This document shows, in pieces, positions 34,529 through 42,710 of a stretch of 64,000 nt of DNA. The DNA lies in NCBI RefSeq assembly GCF_003024235.1, contig NZ_KZ679091.1, forward strand, positions 1 through 64,000, in the 5' to 3' direction. The first letter of the stretch is position 1. Every line of letters starts with the position of its first letter. The stretch comes from Arenimonas caeni (GTDB lineage Bacteria > Pseudomonadota > Gammaproteobacteria > Xanthomonadales > Xanthomonadaceae). The notes beneath the pieces are model-generated. The model was not told the DNA's origin and did not search any database. It was given only the letters and a program-made list of their open reading frames with translations. The translations under genes and the position numbers were made by a program.

Positions 34529-35958
34529 GACAGGGATCGCTCGATGTCGCGGCCCCAGCTTTCCAGGGCGTCGAGCCAGGCCTGCTTCGGGCCGGGCCCC
34601 TCGGAGGCCCGCAGTGTGGCGATTTCGGCGTAATACGTCGTGAAGTCGTATTCGCTCAGCGTCGTGCCCGACAGCCGCCGGCGGCGGTAGTCGTCCCAGG
34701 CGGCGCGTTCGTCGGCCGACAGCGATTCGGGCCAGTTGCGGGCGCGGTAGCGGCGCAGCAGTTCGGCGTAGCGTGGCTCGTCGAAGCGCGGGCCGAAGTC
34801 GGCCAGCTTCGCCAGCGGGGCGCTGCGCACCTGCGGGAACAGGCGCTTGTCGGCATCCGAGGGAAATCCGTCGTAGAGCGCGGCGTCGGCGTCGGCCGGC
34901 TCGCGCGCGGCCTCGACGGCGAAGGCGCGGCGTACCCGCTCGGCCAGCCCGGGTGCGGCGCGCAGGGTGTCGGCGTGGGCCAGGCAGGCGGCGCGGTCGA
35001 TGCCCAGCCGAGCGAAGTCTTCGGCGCGCAGGTGTTCCAGCGGCAGCAGCACCGGGCACTTGTTGGCCTGGACTTCCTTGAGCCCGATGCGCTGCTCGCC
35101 CTCGGGCAGGTCGGCCTGGCGCACGAATACGCGCTCGGCGATCTCCTCCGGGGCCAGATCGAGCCAGGCCGTCGGGTCGGCGTCGAGGCTGGCCACGATC
35201 ACCCGCGACTCGATGCGCGGGTGCCGGGCGATGGGCGCCACCAGGGCGGCGCAGTGCCGGCTGGCTGGGTAGCGCGAGGAAATGTGCAGCAGCGGCGTCA
35301 TGTTCGCCACGTCGAGCAGGGCGGCCACCTTGCGCTTGTCGCGCAGGGCGAAGGCGTAGTCCCAGAGCCGCGGCTGGGCGGCCCTGAATTTCCGGGCCAG
35401 GCCGATCAGCGCCCGCACGTCGCTCAGCGCCTCGTGGGCATCGCCCTCGCGCACGCCGTTGGCCTCGGCCAGGTGCTCGAGCTTGAAGCTCGGCGCCCCG
35501 TCCTCGCGTTGCGGCCATTCAAGCCCCTCGGGGCGCAGCGCTTCGGCCAGGCGCAGCACGTCGAGCAGGTCCCAGCGCGAATTGCCGTTGCGCCACTCGC
35601 GCTCGTAGGGGTCGTAGAAGTTTCGGTACAGGCCGAAACGCACGAATTCGTCATCGAAGCGGATCGAGTTGTAGCCCACCGCGCAGGTGCCGGGCTGGCT
35701 GAACTCCTCGTGCAGCCGGGCCATGAACTCCGCCTCGGGCAGGCCTTCGGCCAGGGCGCGCTGCGGCGTGATGCCGGTGATCATCGTGGCGCCTGGCGAG
35801 GGCAGCAGGTCCTCGGCCGGCTGGCAGAACAGGCTGATCGGCTCGCCGACCGGGTTGAGCTCGTGGTCGGTGCGGATGGCCGCGAACTGGGCGATGCGGG
35901 TGCGCCGCGGGTCGCGGCCGAAGGTCTCGAGGTCGTACCAGAGGAAGTTCGCGCTCAT
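34525..35958 (-). CDS. sbcB: Exodeoxyribonuclease I
   Basis: 477 residues. 3'-5' single-strand exonuclease used in recombination and mismatch repair. The DEDDh core begins FLWYDLETFGRDPRRTRIAQ (first acidic pair D-x-E), continues with NSIRFDDEFVRFGLYRNFYD, and the later HEALSDVRALIGLA supplies the histidine and last aspartate. The SH3-like and helical extension domains are complete. The ATG overlaps the kmo stop (ATGA) and the DUF2461 start overlaps its own stop, so it is translated within the tryptophan-degradation transcript, an unexpected place for a repair enzyme. Confidence 0.95.
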   Translation of the reverse strand: MSANFLWYDLETFGRDPRRTRIAQFAAIRTDHELNPVGEPISLFCQPAEDLLPSPGATMITGITPQRALAEGLPEAEFMARLHEEFSQPGTCAVGYNSIRFDDEFVRFGLYRNFYDPYEREWRNGNSRWDLLDVLRLAEALRPEGLEWPQREDGAPSFKLEHLAEANGVREGDAHEALSDVRALIGLARKFRAAQPRLWDYAFALRDKRKVAALLDVANMTPLLHISSRYPASRHCAALVAPIARHPRIESRVIVASLDADPTAWLDLAPEEIAERVFVRQADLPEGEQRIGLKEVQANKCPVLLPLEHLRAEDFARLGIDRAACLAHADTLRAAPGLAERVRRAFAVEAAREPADADAALYDGFPSDADKRLFPQVRSAPLAKLADFGPRFDEPRYAELLRRYRARNWPESLSADERAAWDDYRRRRLSGTTLSEYDFTTYYAEIATLRASEGPGPKQAWLDALESWGRDIERSLS

Positions 35959-37307
35959 TCCAGCGGTGCCAGCCGCTCGATGATGGCACCGTCCAATGCG
36001 TCCCAATCCACCTGCTCGATGCGCTCCAGGCCACGGGTGGCCTCGACCAGCAGCTGCCGCTGCACCTGGCCGCGTTCGAAGGCGGTGGCATAGGGCACGC
36101 GCTGGAAGCTGACCATCGAGTAGCGCGGCACGAAGCGGCCCGGATGGCGCTCGGCCAGCTGCACCTCGAGCTGGCGCTGGAGCAGGTAGTCGGCGTCGTC
36201 CACCCGGTCGCGCATCTCGATGTAGTTCTCCAGCGCCATGGCCTGGATGGCTTCGGCGTTGGGCCGGCGCTCGGCCTCGAAGGCGGCGAAGGCCGATTCG
36301 AAATCCTCGGCGCCTGCCAGGTGCGCGTCGAGCGCCAGGCAGTCCTCGAAGGCGCAGTTCATGCCCTGGCCGTGGAAGGGCACCATGGCGTGGGCGGCGT
36401 CGCCCAGCAGCACGGCGCGGCCGTCGAGCCGCCAGTTGCGCAGGCGCAGGGTGCCGAGCACGCCGATCGGGTTGTTGGTCCAGTCGCGGTCGAAGTCCGG
36501 CACCAGGGGCAGGGCGTCGCCGAAGTCGCGGGCGAAGAAGGCGCGCGCCTCGGCCAGGCCGGGCAGGCTGGCGAAGCTGGGCTCGCCTTCGCTGGGCAGG
36601 AACAGGGTGACGGTGAAGGTGCGCTCGGTATTGGGCAGGGCGATGCACATGTAGCCGCCGCGCGGCCAGATGTGCAGGGCGTTGGCCTCGATGCGGAAGC
36701 CGCCACCGTCGGCCGGCGGGATCTCGAGTTCCTTGTAGCCGTGGCCCAGCGGCTCGAAGCGTTCGCCCAGGTCCACGAGCGGCGCCATCGCCGCGCGCAG
36801 GCCGGAGCCGGCGCCGTCGCAGCCGAGCAAGGCGGTGAAGGCCTGCTCGCGTCGGGTGCGGTCGTGGTCGTTGATGAAGCGTGCGACGTGGCGGTCGAAG
36901 TCGACGCCGTCCAGGCGCTGGTTGAAGTGGATGCGGGCGCCGGCGGCCTCGGCGGCGTCGAGCATGGCGACGTTGAGCCGGCCGCGGTGCACCGACCAGA
37001 TCACCTCGCTGTCGTCGCGACCGTAGCGCTGGAGCATCGGCTCGCCGCCGAGCGGGTGCACCATGCGGCCGCGCATCATCACCGCCTGGGCCATCACCGC
37101 GTCCTGCAGCCCGGCCTGGCGCAGCGCGTGCAGGCCGCGCTCGGCCAGGGCGAGGTTGATCGAGCGTCCGCCCTCGTAACCACGGGTGCGCGGGTCGGGG
37201 CGCTTCTCGAACACATCCACCGACCAGCCGCGCCGGGCCAGCAGGGTGGCCAGCAGGGCGCCGGCCAGGCCGGCGCCGACGATCACCAGGCCGCCGGCCG
37301 GCTTCAT
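35955..37307 (-). CDS. kmo: Kynurenine 3-monooxygenase
   Basis: 450 residues. FAD-dependent hydroxylation of kynurenine with NADPH. The Rossmann motif is VIVGAGLAGALLATLLARRG; the KMO-specific segment RGYEGGRSINLALAERGLHA with the substrate-binding arginine is intact, as is the second flavin motif VLLGDAAHAMVPFHGQGMNC. The C-terminal hydrophobic membrane-association segment of the mitochondrial enzyme is replaced by a polar tail, usual in bacteria. Start and stop overlap the neighbours kynU and sbcB by four bases each. Confidence 0.96.
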   Translation of the reverse strand: MKPAGGLVIVGAGLAGALLATLLARRGWSVDVFEKRPDPRTRGYEGGRSINLALAERGLHALRQAGLQDAVMAQAVMMRGRMVHPLGGEPMLQRYGRDDSEVIWSVHRGRLNVAMLDAAEAAGARIHFNQRLDGVDFDRHVARFINDHDRTRREQAFTALLGCDGAGSGLRAAMAPLVDLGERFEPLGHGYKELEIPPADGGGFRIEANALHIWPRGGYMCIALPNTERTFTVTLFLPSEGEPSFASLPGLAEARAFFARDFGDALPLVPDFDRDWTNNPIGVLGTLRLRNWRLDGRAVLLGDAAHAMVPFHGQGMNCAFEDCLALDAHLAGAEDFESAFAAFEAERRPNAEAIQAMALENYIEMRDRVDDADYLLQRQLEVQLAERHPGRFVPRYSMVSFQRVPYATAFERGQVQRQLLVEATRGLERIEQVDWDALDGAIIERLAPLE

Positions 37308-38587
37308 GCCACGCCTCCGACCGGGGCGGCCCAGGCTTCGACGGCGGCGACGAAGCGGCTGATGTCCTCGAAACGGTTGTACAGCGGCACCGGCGAGATG
37401 CGGATCACGTCCGGCTCGCGCCAGTCGCCGACGATGCCCTGCGATTCCAGGTATTCGAACAGCGCCCGGCCCTGGTCGCGGCCGCCGCGCACGCGCAGCG
37501 ACAGCTGGCAGCCCCGGCGTTCCGGCTCGGTGGGCGTGACGATCTCGAGCACGTCAGGGAGGCGCGCCAGCACCTGCGCCTCGAGGTAGGCGGTGAGCTT
37601 TTCCGACTTCTCGCGCAGGGCCGGCAGGCCGGCCTGGGCGAACAGCTCCAGAGAAACCCGCAGCGGCGCGAGCGCCAGGATCGGCGGGTTGCTCAGCTGC
37701 CAGCCGTCCGCGCCGGGCGTGGGCACGAACTCGGGGCCCATCCGGAAGCGCGTGGCCTGGTCGTGTCCCCACCAGCCGGCGAAGCGCGGGCGGTCGGTGC
37801 GGGCGTGGCGTTCGTGCACGAAGGCGCCCGAGACCGCGCCCGGGCCGGCGTTGAGGTACTTGTAGCTGCACCAGGCGGCGAAGTCGGCGCCGCTGTCGTG
37901 CAGGGCCAGCGGCAGGTTGCCGGCGGCATGGGCGAGGTCGAAGCCCACCACGCAGCCGCGCGCGTGGGCGAGCCGGGTGATGGCTGCGAGGTCGAAGGCC
38001 TGGCCGGTGCGGTACTGCACGCCCGGCCAGAGCACCAGCGCGATGCGATGGCCGTGTTCGCCGAGCACGCGGTCGATGGCGGCCATCGAGAGGGTGCCGT
38101 TGGGCTCGTCGGGCTGCACCTCGATCACGTCGCGGGCCGGGTCGAAGCCGTGGAAGCGCACCTGCGAGGCCACGGCGTACTGGTCGGACGGGAAGGCGCC
38201 GGCCTCGATCAGGATGGCCGGCCGCTCGGCCGTGGGCCGGTAGAAGCTGGCCATCAGCAGGTGCAGGTTCACCGTCAGCGAATTCATCGCCACCACTTCC
38301 GACGGATGCGCGCCGGCGATGTGCGCCAGGCCGTCGCGCAGTTCCGAGTGGTAGGGCATCCACGGGTGGCGGCCGCGGAAATGCGCCTCGACGCCGAGCT
38401 CGGCCCAGTCGTCGAGCTCGGCCAGCAGCGCCTCGCGTACGCCGCGCGGCTGCAGGCCGAGCGAGTTGCCACAAAAGTAGGCCTGTTCGCCTTCGCCGTG
38501 GCGCGGGATCAGGAACTGGTCGCGGAAGCGGGCCAGCGGATCGGCGGCGTCGAGCGCCTCGGCCGGGATCGTGTGCAAGGGGATCAT
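37304..38587 (-). CDS. kynU: Kynureninase
   Basis: 427 residues. PLP enzyme cleaving 3-hydroxykynurenine (or kynurenine) to 3-hydroxyanthranilate (anthranilate) and alanine. The N-terminal [20 protein letters not shown] is diagnostic, the PLP aspartate lies in [15 protein letters not shown], the PLP lysine in [16 protein letters not shown], and FVHERHA follows. Full length. The start overlaps the stop of the upstream decarboxylase gene (ATGA), and kmo starts within its stop. With kmo next door the likely physiological substrate is the 3-hydroxy form. Confidence 0.97.
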   Translation of the reverse strand: MIPLHTIPAEALDAADPLARFRDQFLIPRHGEGEQAYFCGNSLGLQPRGVREALLAELDDWAELGVEAHFRGRHPWMPYHSELRDGLAHIAGAHPSEVVAMNSLTVNLHLLMASFYRPTAERPAILIEAGAFPSDQYAVASQVRFHGFDPARDVIEVQPDEPNGTLSMAAIDRVLGEHGHRIALVLWPGVQYRTGQAFDLAAITRLAHARGCVVGFDLAHAAGNLPLALHDSGADFAAWCSYKYLNAGPGAVSGAFVHERHARTDRPRFAGWWGHDQATRFRMGPEFVPTPGADGWQLSNPPILALAPLRVSLELFAQAGLPALREKSEKLTAYLEAQVLARLPDVLEIVTPTEPERRGCQLSLRVRGGRDQGRALFEYLESQGIVGDWREPDVIRISPVPLYNRFEDISRFVAAVEAWAAPVGGVA

Positions 38588-39591
38588 TCGAACCTCGACA
38601 GCGGCAGGCCCAGCCACTCGAGCGCGGTGCCGTGGTACAGACGGGCCTGCTCGTCGGCCGACAGGCCCAGGGCGGCGATGCCGGCGCCGGGCTCCTGCTC
38701 GCCGAGCGGGAAGGGGTAGTCGGTGCCCATCATCACCCGCGGCACGCCGACCGTGTCGAGCAGGTAGCGCAGCGCGCGGTTGTCCGCGACCCAGCTGTCG
38801 AAATACAGCTGGTCGAGGTACTTGCGCGGGTTGTGCGGGTTGTCGGTGGCCACCAGGTCGGGGCGCATGTTGAAGCCGTGCTCGATGCGGCCGAGCGTGT
38901 AGGGGAAGCTGCCGCCACCGTGGGCCAGGCACACCTTCAGGCGCGGGAAGCGCTCGAGCACGCCGCCGAAGATCAGCGCGCAGGCGGCGCGGCTCTGCTC
39001 GGCCGGCATGCCCACCAGCCAGGGCATCCAGTACTTGGGCATCGAATCGGTGCCCATCATGTCCCAGGGGTGCACGAGGATGGCCGCGCCCAGGTCCTGG
39101 GCGGCCTCGAAGAAAGGCAGCAGCTCGGGCGCGTCGAGGTTCCAGTCGTTGACGTGCGAGCCGATCTGCACGCCCTGCAGGTCGAGCTGGTCCATGCAGC
39201 GCTCGAGCTCCTGCACCGCGAGGCGCGGCGACTGCAGCGGCACCGTGCCGATGCCGGCGCAGTGGCGGCGGTGCGTGCGGCAGGCCTCGGCCAGGTGGTC
39301 GTTGAGCGCCTGGTGCAGTTCGAGCGCGTGCTGGGCCTTGGCCCAGTAGCTGAACATCACCGGCACGGTGCTCAGCACCTGCACCTGCACGCCGAAGCGG
39401 GCGTAGTCGGCGATGCGTTCGGCCGGGTCCCAGGTCTTCGACCAGATCTCGCGGAAGAACTTGCCGTCCTTGTAGATGCGGGCACGGCCGTCCTCGTGGT
39501 GGATCACCGGGAAGCGGTTGTCGCCGTACTTCTCGGCCAGGTTCGGCCAGGTCCTGGGTAGGTAGTGCGCGTGGCTGTCGATCTTGAGCAT
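38584..39591 (-). CDS. 2-amino-3-carboxymuconate-6-semialdehyde decarboxylase (ACMSD)
   Basis: 335 residues, the length of Pseudomonas NbaD/ACMSD. Zinc-dependent amidohydrolase-fold decarboxylase that removes CO2 from the ring-opened product of 3-hydroxyanthranilate, diverting it from spontaneous quinolinate formation. Metal ligands: H7 and H9 in [10 protein letters not shown], a histidine in [10 protein letters not shown], and the late aspartate in [12 protein letters not shown]; the catalytic arginine/histidine region [15 protein letters not shown] is present. A TAGAAT hexamer ends six bases before the ATG, so this gene may start a separate leaderless transcript for kynU-kmo-sbcB. The permease gene lies 23 bases upstream. 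Confidence 0.95.
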   Translation of the reverse strand: MLKIDSHAHYLPRTWPNLAEKYGDNRFPVIHHEDGRARIYKDGKFFREIWSKTWDPAERIADYARFGVQVQVLSTVPVMFSYWAKAQHALELHQALNDHLAEACRTHRRHCAGIGTVPLQSPRLAVQELERCMDQLDLQGVQIGSHVNDWNLDAPELLPFFEAAQDLGAAILVHPWDMMGTDSMPKYWMPWLVGMPAEQSRAACALIFGGVLERFPRLKVCLAHGGGSFPYTLGRIEHGFNMRPDLVATDNPHNPRKYLDQLYFDSWVADNRALRYLLDTVGVPRVMMGTDYPFPLGEQEPGAGIAALGLSADEQARLYHGTALEWLGLPLSRFE

Positions 39592-39597
39592 GGGGCC

Positions 39598-39603
39598 ATT
39601 CTA
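39598..39603 (-). promoter_or_regulatory. -10 hexamer of the decarboxylase-kynU-kmo transcript (leaderless arrangement)
   Basis: TAGAAT on the minus strand, ending six bases before the ATG at 39591; a weak -35-like CTGGCG lies 17 bases further upstream (39626-39621). Identical spacing occurs at roxA and alr. Confidence 0.45.
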
Positions 39604-39614
39604 GCCCGCGTCGC

Positions 39615-40574
39615 TCAGCCCGCCAGCCAGCCCGAGAACGCGGCGTAGAGCGGGATGCCCAGGGCCAGGTTGAAGGGGAAGGTCAGGCCCAGCGAGGCGG
39701 TGATGCAGCGGCCGGCGTCGGCCTCGGGCAGGGAGGCGCGAACGGAGGCCGGGGCCGCGATGTAGGAGGCGCTGGCGAGCATGGCGCCGAACACCGTGGC
39801 GCCGTCGGTACCCAGGCCCACCGCATGGCCGACGGCCACGCCGGCCAGCCCGTGCAGCACGGGCAGGGCGGTGGCGTAGACGAGCAGCCTGCCGAAGCCG
39901 CGGCCCAGCTGGCGCAGCTGGCCGGCGGCGACCAGGCCCATGTCGAGCATGAACAGCATCAGCATGCCCTGGAAGAGCTGGAAGTACATGTCGTCCACGG
40001 CCTGCACGCCGGCCTTGCCGGCGATGGCGCCGATGGCCAGGCCACCGAGCAGCAGCATCGCCGTGCGGCCGGTGAGCACCTCGCGCACCTGGTGCCAGTT
40101 CGGCCGCCCGCCGCCGCGCGCCAGGCCGATGCCGACCAGGATCGCCGGGATCTCCAGCGCCACCACCAGGGCCACCAGCACTTCCATCGGCTCGCCGCCG
40201 AGGCGCTCGACGAACTGCTGGGCGGCGATGAAGGTCACCGCCGACACCGAGCCGTAGTGGGCGGCGATGGCGCCGGCCTGCAGGGGCACGTCGCGCAGCC
40301 AGGCGCGCGCGACCAGGTAGGCCGAGGCCGCGGTGGCCAGGCCGGCGAGCACGGTCACGACCAGCAGCAGCCAGAGGTTGTCGGGCGGGTCCTGGCGCAG
40401 GGCCACGCCGCCCTTCAGGCCGATCGCCAGCAGCAGGAAGATCGACAGGTAGGACTGGATCGCCGGCGGGATGTCCAGGTCGCTGCGCAGCGCCCGCGCC
40501 AGCAGGCCCAGGCCGAAGGCCAGGACCACGGGCGAGAGCAGGTTGGCGACCAGCAGGCTGCTACCTGCCTCCAT
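39615..40574 (-). CDS. Sodium-dependent bicarbonate permease, SbtA family
   Basis: 319 residues with about ten hydrophobic segments in two inverted halves. The sequence LSPVVLAFGLGLLARALRSD LDIP, then YLSIFLLLAIGLKGGVAL and AAHYGSVSAVTFIAA matches the SbtA superfamily of bicarbonate transporters first known from cyanobacteria and widespread, uncharacterised, in proteobacteria. HYGSVSAVTF lies at the bicarbonate/Na+ site. It starts three bases after the TonB-dependent receptor stop and ends 23 bases before the CO2-releasing decarboxylase gene. Bicarbonate as substrate is inferred; a carbonic anhydrase in the same cluster supports it. Confidence 0.86.
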   Translation of the reverse strand: MEAGSSLLVANLLSPVVLAFGLGLLARALRSDLDIPPAIQSYLSIFLLLAIGLKGGVALRQDPPDNLWLLLVVTVLAGLATAASAYLVARAWLRDVPLQAGAIAAHYGSVSAVTFIAAQQFVERLGGEPMEVLVALVVALEIPAILVGIGLARGGGRPNWHQVREVLTGRTAMLLLGGLAIGAIAGKAGVQAVDDMYFQLFQGMLMLFMLDMGLVAAGQLRQLGRGFGRLLVYATALPVLHGLAGVAVGHAVGLGTDGATVFGAMLASASYIAAPASVRASLPEADAGRCITASLGLTFPFNLALGIPLYAAFSGWLAG

Positions 40575-40577
40575 GGT

Positions 40578-42710
40578 TCACGGGCCCGTCCAGGTGAAGC
40601 CGAGACCGATCCCGCGTCCGGGGGCATCCACGCCCGAGCCGTGCTCGCGGTAGCGGCGGTCGAGCAGGTTGCGGACTTCCAGCCGCAGCTCCAGCCCCGG
40701 CAGGGCCTGCCAGTCGAGCCCGAGGTTGAGCGTGCTCCAGCCGGTCGTGCCGTCCGGGTTGATGCGCGGGTCGGTGGCGTCGCGCGGGCTCAGGCGGTCC
40801 TGGCTTGCCGCGAAGTCGGTCCAGGCGCGCCAGGCGAAGTAGCCCTCGGGTCGCCAGCTGAGCTCGGCGCGGCCATACACCGGCGGGATGCGGTCGGCCG
40901 GGTAGGCGCCGCCGTCGGCCTGTTCCTCGCCGCGCGTCCAGGTGGCGCTGCCGGCCAGGCGCCAGCCCGGCGCGGGGCGCCAGTCCATCGCCGTTTCCAG
41001 GCCATGCAGGTCGAGCCGGCTGACGTTGCGCGACTGCACGATGGCCTGGCCCTGCGGCGTGGTGTCGCCGGTCAGCACCGAGCTGATCTTGTCGCGGTAG
41101 CGGGTGGCGAACACGAAAGCCTCCGCGTCCAGGCCCGGGCGCGACAGCTTGAGGCCGAGGTCGGCGCTGATGGCGGTTTCGGGACCCAGGGCGGGGTTGG
41201 GCAGGTTGAAGCGGTTGCCCGGCCGTGGGCCGAAGGCGCCCAGGTCGAACACGTTCGGGGCGCGGAAGGCGCGGCCGACATTGGCCACCAGGCGCCACTC
41301 GCCGGCGGCGTCGAGCGCGCGCGACAGCCCGGCCTGGGCGGTGAGGTCGTCGGCCTGCACGTCGGCCGCCGGCGCGGCACCGCTGCCCGGCACGCGGGTG
41401 CGGAAGCGGCTGTAGCGCAGGCCGGCATCGAGGTGCCAGGCCGCGTCGGGTTGCCACTCGGCCATCACGTAGGCCCCGGAGGTGTCCATGCGCGAGCCGT
41501 CGACGAAGCGGCCACGCGCGGCCGACGCCACGCCCGTGCCCAGGTCCAGTTCGCTGGCGCTGGCCTCGATCCGGTCCCGGTAGGCCTCCAGGCCATAGCG
41601 CAGCGCGAGCGTGTCGCCGGCCTGGCGGCGAAGCTGCAGCGACAGGCCGTCGAGGCGGCTGGTGTTGCGCTGGAACTCGCGCACGTCGGATCCCCGGTCG
41701 CGGGCGCGCTGGCCGTCCACCAGGGTCTGGCGGCCCGCCTGCAGCACCATCTCGTCGGCCAGCCAGGCCGGGGCGCTGCCGCGGTAGCGCAGCAGGCCGA
41801 AGCGACGGGCCTGCGGCTCGAAGGCCTGCTCCTCGCTTTCAGGCAGCGATTGGCCGAAACCGGGGTTGAGCGCGTCGTAGCGGGGCGTGGACGGTTGCCG
41901 GAAGTCCTGCCAGAGCAGCTCCAGCGTTCCCTCCTCGTGCAGGCGCCAGGCCAGTCGCAGGTCCTTGCCGTGGCTGGTGTAGGCGGTGTCGGGCAGGGTG
42001 TCGCCGCCGCCGGCGCGGCGCAGGCCGATGTCCTGGCGGCTGCTGCCGGCGCGCAGCGCCCAGCGTTCACCACCGGCGTCGGCGGCCACGCGCGCGTGCA
42101 GGCCGGCGTCGGCCGAATTGTAGTGCGCGCTGGCCAGCCAGTCGGCGCCGGCGCCGTCGTCGCGGAAGGTGGGCGACGGCGTCACGAACTGCACCACGCC
42201 GCCCATGGCGTCGCTGCCGTGAACGGTCGACATCGGGCCGCGCAGCACCTCCACCTGCTCGAGGTTGAGCGGGTCCACCAGGCCCATGTACTGGTTGGGC
42301 GCGTTGCGGAAGAAGGCGGCATTGAGCCGGAAGCCGTCGACCAGGTGCAGCACCTCGGAGCCCTTCAGGCCGCGCACCAGCACGTTGCCCTGTCCAGGCG
42401 TGGTTTGCTGGAAGAAGGTGCCGGGGCGGCCGCGCAGCGCTTCCAGGGCGACCTGCACGCCGCCGGTTTCCGGCGCGCCGGCCACCGTGGTGGCCGAGGG
42501 CAGTTCGCGGCCGTCGCGGGCGAAATGGTCGGCCGTGACCACCACGGCGTCGAGTTCGGCCAGCGTTGGTTCGGCGGTGGTGGCGGCAAGGGCGGTTGCG
42601 GGCAGGCCTGACGTGATCGCCGCCACGAGGGCGGCGATGCACGGGAAGCAGCGAGCCGGCTTCCGCCCGCCTGCCGCCCGTGGCGGCCGGGCGGGCGAAA
42701 GCTGGGTCAC
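40578..42710 (-). CDS. TonB-dependent outer-membrane receptor
   Basis: 710 residues. The GTG start overlaps the stop of the upstream lipoprotein gene (GTGA), and the N-terminus is an unusually long signal region with a cysteine (RCFPCIAALVAAITSGLPAT). A short AELDAVVVTADHFARDG element may be the TonB box; the plug domain has GVQVALEALRGRPGTFFQQT, VLVRGLKGSEVLHLVDGFRL and VEVLRGPMSTVHGSDAMGGV. The barrel ends GLGFTWTGP, with no canonical C-terminal aromatic residue. No SusD partner is present. The ligand is unknown; the GGVVQF and RNVSRLDLHGLE features are those of vitamin B12/heme/siderophore-type receptors generally. Expression with the propeller-SLH protein suggests a joint surface job. Confidence 0.9.
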   Translation of the reverse strand: MTQLSPARPPRAAGGRKPARCFPCIAALVAAITSGLPATALAATTAEPTLAELDAVVVTADHFARDGRELPSATTVAGAPETGGVQVALEALRGRPGTFFQQTTPGQGNVLVRGLKGSEVLHLVDGFRLNAAFFRNAPNQYMGLVDPLNLEQVEVLRGPMSTVHGSDAMGGVVQFVTPSPTFRDDGAGADWLASAHYNSADAGLHARVAADAGGERWALRAGSSRQDIGLRRAGGGDTLPDTAYTSHGKDLRLAWRLHEEGTLELLWQDFRQPSTPRYDALNPGFGQSLPESEEQAFEPQARRFGLLRYRGSAPAWLADEMVLQAGRQTLVDGQRARDRGSDVREFQRNTSRLDGLSLQLRRQAGDTLALRYGLEAYRDRIEASASELDLGTGVASAARGRFVDGSRMDTSGAYVMAEWQPDAAWHLDAGLRYSRFRTRVPGSGAAPAADVQADDLTAQAGLSRALDAAGEWRLVANVGRAFRAPNVFDLGAFGPRPGNRFNLPNPALGPETAISADLGLKLSRPGLDAEAFVFATRYRDKISSVLTGDTTPQGQAIVQSRNVSRLDLHGLETAMDWRPAPGWRLAGSATWTRGEEQADGGAYPADRIPPVYGRAELSWRPEGYFAWRAWTDFAASQDRLSPRDATDPRINPDGTTGWSTLNLGLDWQALPGLELRLEVRNLLDRRYREHGSGVDAPGRGIGLGFTWTGP

